This document shows, piece by piece, positions 10,507 through 20,657 of a DNA stretch of 64,000 bases. Position 1 is the first letter of the stretch, and each line of letters begins with the position of its first letter. This stretch comes from Leucaena leucocephala (Eukaryota > Streptophyta > Magnoliopsida > Fabales > Fabaceae). The notes under the pieces are model-generated. The model saw nothing but the letters and a program-made list of their open reading frames with translations, did no database searches and had not been told where the DNA came from. Location of the stretch: contig CM073547.1 of the NCBI GenBank assembly GCA_037074615.1, positions 17,948,501-18,012,500 of the forward strand, read 5' to 3'. The translations under genes were made by a program, and so were the position numbers.

Positions 10507-13500
10507 TGTCACATCCCAAAATTTGGACCGTGACCGGCACAGAATATGAATAGTTTCACATTCTGAAAGCCTAAAACTTTAAATAAAATGTTTTAAAATA
10601 AAACCATAATAAATTATATCTCATAAATCAACAGAATATTTCTAAGGACTATGTGGAGCATTTACCTTCCTTTCAAAATAATACAAGCACTTTCTTAATG
10701 ATAATTATATCAAAACTGATTTTTTTCAAAAAAAAGACGCTTCGGATCGGCAACGAGGCTCTTCACTGCTCAGCGGAAAGGTTAGGGTCACCTGCACTAT
10801 CTGAGGCCAAATAATCTACTCGTGAATAACGTCCCAAAAACATGATTTAAAAGAATGCGGAAAATAATCAATGCATAATCATATTAAAAATGTATTTCTT
10901 AACGCTTCGTGATCTAATGCAAACCTTTTCGTAAACAATTGTATTGCAGGGGAAATAATAACATGAAATACTATTTCAAATAAATCATTTAAACCAATCC
11001 TTTCAAAACCATGGTCTTTCTGTAGGACTTCAACAGAACGAAAACAGACGTGGACACACAGTCCACGAGGGTAACTAACCATTCTGGTGGCTCGAAGCCA
11101 CTATCTGTCGCAAGAACGAATCCCACAAAATAATTCTGGTGGCTATGCCACAAACTGTCGCGAGAATAAATCCCACGAAATAATTCTGGTGGCTATGCCA
11201 CAAACTGTCGCGAGAATAAATCCCACGAAATAATTCTGGTGGCTATGCCACAAACTGTCGAGCTCGAGTAACCAAGGTGCACCAAGGACTAACAGTACTG
11301 CTGTTAGCAACCAGCGTTCTGTATTCCGTCCTAAAACGTTTTCATCATGCGTGGGGTCCTTTTCACATGTAAAGATCTCAATCGTTTCAAAATATCATAA
11401 TCCTTGATAAAGTCACTTTGAATTTCTGTTACCCCAGCATGAACTTACAAAGTCAAGTTACTGTAAAAACATATGAAATTCACAGAGAAATATTTCATGA
11501 ATAACATCAGTTCAATGTCAAATCTTTTTCTAAAGCTTCTTTATCCATTTTCATGCATAATCATAACCTTTTGTAAATTAATCGAAAGAAAATCATTTCT
11601 AACGATTTAAACCACAATTTCGTAAAACTTGCTTTTCGAAATCCATATTTGAAATTCATCATTTGAAATAACAATGCATTTGAAAATGTAAATTTGTAGG
11701 GAACGTTATTCACTCACCTGCCATGCTCCTAACCCTTTACTCTTTTCAGTCAAGCAACTTCCGATTATATTCACTTCTCAATTCCCTGATATCCCAAAAC
11801 ATACATTAGCATTCTATCTAAAGTTCCCACATAAATTGAACATCCTTAATCTAACATCTCATTTCACTTCCTAAATTCCTTTGGAACATAAGTGGACCGA
11901 GACACACCTAAAAATACTTGATTTATAACATGATTATTTTTTTTAAAAAAAAACAGTAGCACTACTCCTTTAAGCTAAAGATTTCCAAAGTTCAAACAAG
12001 CATGAACCATAATCTAACCAATAGCATAAGCATTCGCCAAAACAGTAACCCATGCTAACAACCAAAGACCATTAAACTAAAACTTAAAACTGCATTATCA
12101 CAGAGTTGCACATAGCTTCCACGTCAACAGCAAGTTCCTCACAATGACAATGATTCAAAAGCACATATGCTGTTTGAACCCCTTCACCAAGCAACAGTAA
12201 CGTAAATAACAACAAACACTTATGACACACAGATCAACCTTTGGCATAAACGTCTGTAAGCACATTCACATACACACAGCCACCCTGACCATAACCATTC
12301 CTAAAATAATACCCCTAACAGTAGCAGCAATATCATATGCTCATAAACATGTATCCGTGGTGTGCTCTATTCATTCGACCCAAATTGCCACAGAACCAAA
12401 AATCATTACAACCATCAATTTCTACTCAGATGCGCACCCCCATAGCAAACAATACTCTAGCTTTTCAAAAACGTAATCTAACTGTCACCAGCCTCTGTTC
12501 TATATGACTTGTATACATCTTTTAAACAGAACACCAACCCAAACAATCGAGAGAGAAATATAGATGCACACTTGCGGATCAAACATTTCCCCCAGCAACC
12601 ACGAATACATTCAACCCCTTCAATACCATAATAGAATCCACACATACACAGCAGCAAGCTCTTACATATATACACAAATACCATCGGGAGTTAACAGGAA
12701 TAGCAGCCACAGAAGATCCAAAACATAAAAGGAAGGAGAAGAGAACCCAAAATTTCAAAACTTACACAGCGACAGACGGAACTACTGAGTACGCTTCACC
12801 GACAGAGATTCACACTGCGTTCACCGACGCTCTGCCTGAATCCAAATCAACGCTCCTTCTCTGCCTCCCGTCCTTCCACTGAACCCACTTCTTTCTTCTA
12901 TCACACTCACACCTACTCTACTCCACACGCTGGAGTTCAAGAGACATGCTCAAGGCCCAAACCTAATCTTCACCGTCGCTGCCACAGAGTTGAATACAAT
13001 GCCACCAAAAACAAAGTAGCCCAGCGACGGCAGTAACCATTCAGGTTATAGGGGACGGCGGAAACTGCTTACTCTGACTCTTACACTCTCACCGTCACTG
13101 CCATGAATTCTCAGCTCTCTCTCTCTCCTCGTCTGTGACCCTCTGTCCACTGAATTATAGAGGTCGATGTTGAAGCAAGAAATGGAGGGGGAAATGACAG
13201 AAGCTAACTCTTGGGTACACGGTATCGGTGGCGTGAAGATTCATCACTGCACTCTCGCTGATTCCCCTCTGTGTCGCTGCTGGATTCAGAGCAATTTGAT
13301 GAGTACAGCGTCTGAAATCCGAAAAATGGAAGGAAGTACGGGTTCAGAAAGGAAAACGCATGAGGGCATTTTTGTATTTTTCTCCTGCTTAAAAAAAAAT
13401 AAAACCCCCTTCTGTATTGGCTAAGGATCGAACACCGAACCTCCCAGATCACCCAGCGCCTGCAACCACTCTGCTACTAACTTAACATTGAAAAAATTCG

Positions 13501-13542
13501 GCAACCAATATACATGTATACTTTGATAAATTAAATTTATCT

Positions 13543-13580
<38 letters not shown>

Positions 13581-13591
13581 GAGCCATAACA
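10507..13591 (-). repeat. Gypsy LTR, right copy (element 5' LTR)
   Basis: The right 3,085-bp LTR is a near-identical copy of 3968-7047 with TG...CA ends. It differs by about 20 substitutions seen by eye and by a longer ATTT run near its right end. The TAGTC duplication follows at once. Confidence 0.92.
11081..11272. repeat. 50-bp tandem repeat inside right LTR
   Basis: This is the same array as at 4542-4733, with the same number of units and the same hairpin arms. The array therefore pre-dates this insertion. Confidence 0.9.
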
Positions 13592-13596
13592 TAGTC

Positions 13597-14094
13597 CGTC
13601 TTAAATACATTAACCTTTCTTACAATTTATTCTATGGAGAAATTCCCAATGGTGGGCCTTTTCAAAATTTACAGCGGAATCTTTTATTATGAGCACAGAC
13701 CTTTGTGGGAAGCCTCAACTAAAAAACGTTAAGTTGTTGTTACAAAGCAATTCTTTCAAATGGAAAAAAAAAGTTGCTGTTAAAGTATTTCACTCAAACT
13801 TGGAGGAAGCATTAAGCAGTTTTAAAGAAGCCAACAGATGACATGTTTGTTGAAGGTCTAAGTTTGAAAGACTGGGTCAACTCATCAACACCACATTCTA
13901 TCATCAGCATCCTAGATGCCAATTTATTGCACAATCAAAATGTTGATATATTACCACATATGTCATCAATTTTTGAGTTGGCATTAAATTGTTGCACCGA
14001 TTTACCTTAGGCACGACCTACTATGACTGATGTTGTGGTGTTGTTGAAGAAAAGCAAGTTTGCATTTATGCAAAATATTAGAGGCACCCCGTAG
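13597..14094 (+). pseudogene. LRR receptor kinase (broken; part 2): juxtamembrane and kinase scraps
   Basis: LRR sense interrupted at 3963 resumes here: LKYINLSYNLFYGEIPNGGP, the usual last repeat before the transmembrane region. Stops follow. Next come the start of a kinase domain (VKVFHSNLEEALSSF, near 13,775-13,825) and, with no gap, its C-terminal part (KKPTDDMFVEGLSLKDWV, from about 13,826). About 200 kinase codons, including HCD, DFG and APE, are therefore deleted. The domain ends with RPTMTDVVVLLKKSKFAF and a stop at 14,092-14,094. The last 250 bases match 640-885 closely, so the two loci are tandem duplicates. Confidence 0.88.
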
Positions 14095-17000
14095 CTGAAT
14101 GATTGTTAGATGATTAAGTTTTAGTTTCTATTTCTATTTCTTACCAATTTGGTTTGGCTTGTTTGTGAAATATGTAATAATCTTATCAAAGTGGAGGGAA
14201 GATGATTACCTTACTAATGCATCAAGTATTTGAAATTTGATATCTTCTTGACCACATTGGTTTCGAACATCTTCATATTATTTATTTGAATAACAAGGAC
14301 CTCAAATTTAAAAAAAAAAAAAACAGGAATAACAGGAACTTGAAAAGTCCATTATTTTTAATTTTTTGAAGATTCCTATGTACAGTTTGGAATTTGATTT
14401 ATTTTAACTTTCGATTTACGTTTTGTTGCTTTAAACGATCAAAGGAAGCTAAGTGCCTGGAAGTGAGCCCTGCATTTTTCTTTTTCTCCTCTGTCACTTG
14501 CTTATACTTTAGAAACCTTTAATTTTGAGAGAGAAACTACTTAAATTTATATTTTACAAATTAAATAATTTTTTTAGAGAAGTTTCGAAATATATAGTTA
14601 AAGTAGTATAAATATCTCAACATAAAATGCTTCAAGAATAAATATATTTACCAAAAATTAAGTGCTTCATGGGGGACCAATTTCTATGGATTTGGAGTCA
14701 TGTTGACTGTCTTATATATAGTTAGTTTTTGATATCTCAAATTATTTCTTTCCTTTTTGTTAATTTTTGTGATAAAACACTTGTTTTTTTATATTGACCA
14801 TGAATTCACTCAAGATAAATTACGTTTAATTATTAATTTTCGGTAAGAAAAGAGGCCTAAGGCCCAATTTATGTTAACTACTTGATTTGTCTGATAACTA
14901 TTTATTTGCTATTTAAACGTCACACAATTTATCATTAGGTATAGGATAAATTAATAAAATTTGATACAGCTAGTAGATAGTTAAATTTTTAAAATATAAT
15001 ATTTTGAGTTCAGACTAAGTTATGTATATAGAAAAAAATTTTGTTGAAAGATATAAAACCCGCTTATAAAAAAATTATCACAATGATAATTATATTTGGG
15101 GATAATTTTACATAAAATCGAAAATTTATTTTGCTTTTATAAAGTCTCCACGTCAACAGTCAACCCTGTGTTTTTTTTTTCCTTTCACGTTAACGTGAAA
15201 GCAAAAGCTTTTTAAAAAGATTGACAGATTGAGCAAATTATTGAAGGCAAAAATAAAGCTTGTCTGCCATATTCTTTTGAATTAATTATTAATTACTTTA
15301 CAAATTATATACTTATTTAAGAGTGTGCTTGTATTCTAACACGTTTAATTTGTAATAAGCGTTATATTTGTGGTAGGTGAAAGCATACGTTTAGTCATTT
15401 AAGTTTGTATCAAATTTAATCCCTTAAATTTTTAAAAATTATTTTTAGTTATGTAATCTTAACACCATTATTTTATTTAACGGAAAATGTGGATTCAATA
15501 AATTTAAGAGATAATTGTGCATTATTATATTTTAATATTTTAATGATGAGTTTGGAAACTGAAATGAGATTGAACTCATGAGATATAATGGACAGAATAT
15601 GGAGAACATAAATAGAAGCTTCACCTCCCCTTCATTCTGGCCAAAGAATGCTCAATTTCTCTGGCAATAATATTATTATATTGAATATTTCTCCCATGGT
15701 TGAATCTGGACTGAAAAGGAGGGCCAAATTTTAAAGTATTTTTTCTATAAAAAATTTAAGACTGCATCATATTTTTTTCGTAAGTTATTAAAATGTCACT
15801 AATTTTATGTCAAATCTAATTTTCAGAATAAAAATGAAAAAATTGGGAAATTGGGATATTATAAAAACTATTAAAGAGCATTAGTGAAAGGCATATTAGA
15901 GGCCCCAAACCCCCTGGCCATGAGGCTACACTAGTCATCTTTAACCATTATTGGCGAGGCATTGTTGAGGCAATTACAATACAAAAATTAGAAGTTGTTT
16001 ATTTTGAAGTATCATGAATCTTTGAATTGTCAATACCAAGGTCTATTCTGCCAAAACAAAATGTAATGCATGAATTATCCTTATTTGTCCTTGTTAAATA
16101 CAAAAGTTTACAAGTCTAAATACACTTTTCTAAAGCCAGATTCAAATCTTAGTACACTATACTGTAAAGGACTAACTCCTTTCGTCAAACCCAATTTTTG
16201 TTGGTATCAAAAATTTGTACTAAGAAAACAAAAAACATAAACAACAGAAACTTGAAAGTGGATGTTAGGTTGAATAATTGCTGGATACATTGCAATCTCG
16301 TAAGACCAACTTAATTATTATAAGACTAATTTCTAATTAGAAATTAAAATTTGGTATCCATGGCATTTATCTAATAGTGGATTAAAAAACAATGCACATC
16401 AAAGGGTAATTAATATCTAGATTTGGGTCTGCGATTGCATGGGAAGCGAAAAATATCGCATTAGTTGAACGATCACTATTCGTTTGTGATAGATCCGCAC
16501 AAAACTAAATGTTCTATAAAACTAACTGCTTTTGTGAAACATATAATTTTAGTATATTTTTTTCTTTTTTTAAGAAGAAGAAGAATGTAATTCCGCTTAT
16601 AACAACAATTTTAATTACTTTGACACTCTTAATCGGCAAAAAGGATTATATAAAATTTTTGCAGTAGTCATATAACTCCTACTGTGAGGGGCATTGTTAT
16701 TACATTATATTTCCTTCAATCTTTAATATAAAAATTAGACAATTTATTTATAGATATTCTTTTTAGATATCTTAACTTGTTCGTTATTAAAATTAAAACA
16801 GGTCAAATTATATCATCTCTCTTCAATATTTTTACTTTAAGAATTGTAGATTTACAAAAAAAAATAATTTAATTAGTAATCTTCTAATTGAACATTTTTG
16901 GAAAAATTATATCTAAAATACAATAACTTTACATGGATGCTCAATCGATTTATCTTTTGATTTTATGCTCCAACCAATTTTTTATTTATTATTCATGCTT

Positions 17001-17500
17001 TTTCTATATTGATTGCAAACTGTTAAACTGAAAGTGCTTTTAAGAGTAAAACTTGTAGCATATTTGATATGTTTTACGTAAGGAAATTGTTGCACTTAGA
17101 TCTTCTGCAAAAACCTATTTATTATGTTATCTCCATATTGTGTAGTTGGAAGTATTTTAATTTCTTATGTTTAGCCTATGACGAATTCATTATCAGATTC
17201 AAGGTTAGATTCTTGTAAACATTAGATAAATTTATTGCAAAATACAACTAATTTGGTTGTTCTAAATTAATTCCATAATCTCTCTTTTGCATATCCTTTC
17301 AATAGAATTTTAAGGTCCAATTGGTAATTGACATTGGAAGAGTCCCTTTAAAATTGATTTCTAAAAATATTAAATTATAGAGTATTCTATTAATTTTAAA
17401 CCTTTAATTAACAAAATTCCATTTATTATTTATAGAGTATTAAGTTGATATTGTTAGTCTTTCTCCCAAGTAATTAAAAAATATTTTATATTTATTTATA
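14095..17500. other. AT-rich spacer, no gene seen
   Basis: About 3.4 kb of AT-rich sequence with no convincing ORF, RNA gene or intact mobile element. It has many poly-A and poly-T runs and probably consists of old, decayed repeats and former introns of the LRR gene cluster. Confidence 0.6.
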
Positions 17501-17501
17501 G

Positions 17502-17720
17502 GTAAAATTCCTTCATTTATTTAGAACATGTCTTCTTTGAGATATGTTGAACTTGACAACAATCATTTAAAGGGTAATTCGTCAGAAGAAATGTGCAATC
17601 AACTCCTTTTACTTAAATTTTTTGGTATTATTAATAATCAATTAGAGGGAAGTATTCTACAATCAATAAGTACCTACACATCTTTAAAAGAATTATATTT
17701 ATATGGTAATTCATTTGTAG
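17502..17720 (+). pseudogene. LRR receptor kinase exon relic
   Basis: One isolated block of leucine-rich repeats (MSSLRYVELDNNHLKG, then LEGSILQSISTYTSLKELYL) closely parallels the block at 2399-2618. It has the same AG acceptor and the same donor inside a G codon. A stop (GKIPSFI-stop) lies near its start. No other exon of this copy is found nearby. It is a third member of the decayed tandem cluster, with no evidence of function. Confidence 0.8.
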
Positions 17721-18599
17721 GTATGCACTTAATTACTTTGTGTTTTCTTTTCATTTTAATATTTTTTTATCTAAAATGACATTGTTCTTCATCACTTCAT
17801 TCATTTTCATTCACATAACTTGTGATTATAATCCTAAAGCAACAAGTAAAGGTGAGATCATGAGCAGATGAATATTTGTAGAATATATAGTTAATGAGCC
17901 CACATATTTTATGTTTTAACCGTTTCCTAATAACTTTATTTCTCTCCCATGTCCCCACCCCTCCTTACAATACATTCTTTATCTCGTTAGCTTCTTTCTC
18001 AATTTTTGCATTTTTGGAATTCATTAATTTCAAATTAAATATTTATTCAATAATTATGGTATAAAAACACTAAAATACGGAAAGTCCGTGGTTATGTTCT
18101 CTCTCTTTTATTATACATATAAATTGCAATGATTATTTAAAACTTAATTGAAATTAAAATTATATGTGATATTTTTTAAAAAACATTAGTACAACTATGG
18201 AATTAAAATTTTTACAATAGATAAAATATTTGGATAAGTATAGAAATTTAATTGAAAATTATAATAAATAATTTTAAAAAATTAAATTCAACTTAAAAAA
18301 AATTAATGAAGTAGGATCTCCTTGAGAGTGATACTATGTTTACGGCAGACTTTAAAAAAATATATTTTATAATTTTTTTATTATTTATAAAATTAATTTT
18401 AAAAAATATAAAGTAAATTAAACATGGAATGATCAGCTTAATAATTTAGTCAAACTAAACCTATATAATTGCTGAGGCAATACTGAAAAAAAAATTCTAA
18501 ATACCTAGCGCTCTTGAGTGAAAACTTCTTAAAAAAATTATTTTTTAATTCAAAATAAAAGATGATGTGTATGACATATAGTACACTACGTCAACATGT
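17721..18599. other. AT-rich spacer, no gene seen
   Basis: About 880 bases of AT-rich DNA rich in homopolymers. I see no ORF, repeat pair or RNA structure worth naming. Confidence 0.55.
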
Positions 18600-18677
18600 T
18601 AGTCAACTAGAGGTCAAACTTAATTTTAGTTAATAGTTTAGTCAACTAGAGGCCAAACTTAATTTTAGTTAATAGTT
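18600..18677. repeat. 39-bp tandem duplication
   Basis: Two adjacent 39-bp units, 18,600-18,638 and 18,639-18,677, start TAGTCAACTAGAGG. They differ at a single position (T/C), so this is a recent local duplication. Confidence 0.9.
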
Positions 18678-18959
18678 AAGATGATATTATTATGATTTAA
18701 AAATTTTGAAGAATATATTATTTTTAAAAAATTTCTAGATATCTAACACTCATAATTAAAAATTTGTGAGATAAATTTCCACTTTAACCTTTTATATATT
18801 TGTGTGGTGCTTTATCTGCTTTTGCATCCCAATAATATTTTATGATTGTTCAGCCTAGTATCTAATTTGTACGAGTGAGTTTGATAAACTGAACCATGAC
18901 AAACGAACTTATATCTAGAGGAGTAAAATGCAAATAACTAGACTGCATATAATTTTAAG

Positions 18960-19209
18960 TATTTTTAAATTATTAATATATAACTTATTTAATTAATTTA
19001 ATTATATTAAAAAAATTAATTATATTAATTAATATAATATATTTTTTAAAATATACTAATTATTTTTTTAATTTTTTTATTTAATTATTATTGAGAAAAT
19101 ATCAATATGAGTATAATTTAAAATAAAATAAATAAATATAAAAAATATATTTAATATTTAATATTAAAATAAATTCTATAATTATATTATATATTAAGAG
19201 TCGAATAAA
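18960..19209. mobile_element. Decayed Stowaway-like MITE
   Basis: The interior (TTAATTAATATAATATATTTT, then ATTATTGAGAAAATATCAAT) parallels the MITEs at 27,465 and 45,401. The ends are too worn to prove inverted repeats or a TA duplication. Borders are approximate. Confidence 0.45.
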
Positions 19210-19773
19210 TATTTTATAGTGATTTAAATTGTTATAATTAAAATTTTGGTCAGATATATGACTTGCACTTGCACGAAAGCGAATTTGATAATCAAATAGG
19301 ACTAATTAAGTGAAGGGTGGTTGGAGAAAACTCTAATACACTCTCTAATCTTATATATAAGATAATTATAATTGAATTATGTAAAAAAATTATCAAAATT
19401 AGTTAAAATAATATATGTATTTTATTTTCTAAAAATATCGTTATCCATAGAAATAGATAGAATGAGCGAAGAATTAATGTGGTAATAGGGACAAAAATAA
19501 AAAAATTAATTAAAAATTTATACTCATTTTAAAAATATTTTATAAATAGAACCAAATTATCTAAATTTTTTTATCACAGAGTATCTTTTTATTATTGTGC
19601 AATTTTTATTTAATTTTATAAATCACTCTCATTCATTTAATTCATATTGTCTTTACACAAAAAGTTTTATTGAATTAGTAAAATACACAACCTTTCTTGG
19701 GATGGTTGTATTTAAGATTGGAGTGAGTAACAGAAATCAAGTAATCTAACCTAATTGAGATAATTATAAGGAC

Positions 19774-20311
19774 TAAGCGTCAGTTTGAATTAATTTTTAA
19801 AAAATAAATTTAAAAAAATAAATTTTGAATAATAAATTTTAGGAAGAATAGATTTTAAAAATAAAGATATTTAGATGATTAGTATTAGAATTACTATTTA
19901 TATTGATAAATTATCAAAGATTTGATTAAAGTATGAAAGAAGAGAGAGGGTAGAAAAAAAATAGAAGAGATGAGAGAGGATATAGAAGAAATAGAAGAGA
20001 TGAGAGAGTGTAGAGAAGAGAAAGAAGAAAAGAGATAAGGTGAAAAAAAGAAATGAGAAATGAGAGAGAAAAGAGAAGAGAGATGAGAGATGAAAGAGGG
20101 TATAAAAAAATAAAAATAAAATAATAATTGAATAGTTTATAAACTTTTCACTAAAAGTTATTTTTAATAACTTATTTAAAATTATAATTTTAAACTATAA
20201 TTTTAGTCAAAATCAATTTTAGGTAAAAAATAATTATTTATTTAAATTTTTTATTAAATTAAAATTTTACTTAAAATTAATTTCTAAAAGCTGTTACGAA
20301 ACACACGCTAA
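19774..20311. mobile_element. PIF/Harbinger-like MITE, 532 bp, purine-rich core
   Basis: The element 19,777-20,308 begins GCGTCAGTTTGAATTAATTT and ends with the inverted counterpart (GAAACACACGC). Its subterminal arms are long, AT-rich and imperfectly complementary. It is flanked by TAA on both sides (19,774-19,776 and 20,309-20,311), the 3-bp TWA duplication typical of PIF/Harbinger. The centre (about 19,935-20,102) is almost pure A/G on the + strand. It sits about 350 bp upstream of the GalDH start codon. Confidence 0.65.
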
Positions 20312-20657
20312 TTCTTATGTGATAGATAAAGCGACCTGTTTCTGAAAAGGTGTAAACTATGGGTCCAATGAATTGATTTTCCCAATCTCCTCTTTTGTAA
20401 AATGTTAAAAATACTTTTGTTGGGGAACGTGTGGGTGTACCTGAATTGCGAAGTTTCAGAGCCCACCATCGTCCACAGCGAACACCTTCGTTTCTTGTTC
20501 GGTCTTCTGTAACCGTCCCTACCACTCAATCATTTCCTTACTCTCAATTCTCAAAGACGGCGCTTTGTAGAGTTTCAAGAGGATTTTTTATACCCTCCTT
20601 CTTCTTCTTCCTCATTTTCTCCCTTCCCAAACACTCCGTTCTTAAACCAGAGAAACC

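Larger units (their letters stand above)
3963..13596 (-). mobile_element. Ty3/gypsy LTR retrotransposon, complete ends, degenerate interior
   Basis: The element has two long LTRs (3968-7047 and 10,507-13,591), each TG...CA, flanked by the perfect 5-bp target-site duplication TAGTC at 3963-3967 and 13,592-13,596. It lies on the minus strand: next to the right LTR is an initiator-Met tRNA primer site (TATCAGAGCCAGG on the minus strand), and next to the left LTR is a purine-rich polypurine tract. The interior is only about 3.46 kb. It retains scraps of RT, RNase H and integrase, and no gag or protease could be recognised. The integrase sequence (QMAPFEALNGMQCRSPIGW) and the long LTRs suggest a Tekay/Del-like chromovirus derivative, which is an inference. 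It splits an LRR receptor pseudogene whose sense resumes right after the right duplication. Confidence 0.93.
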
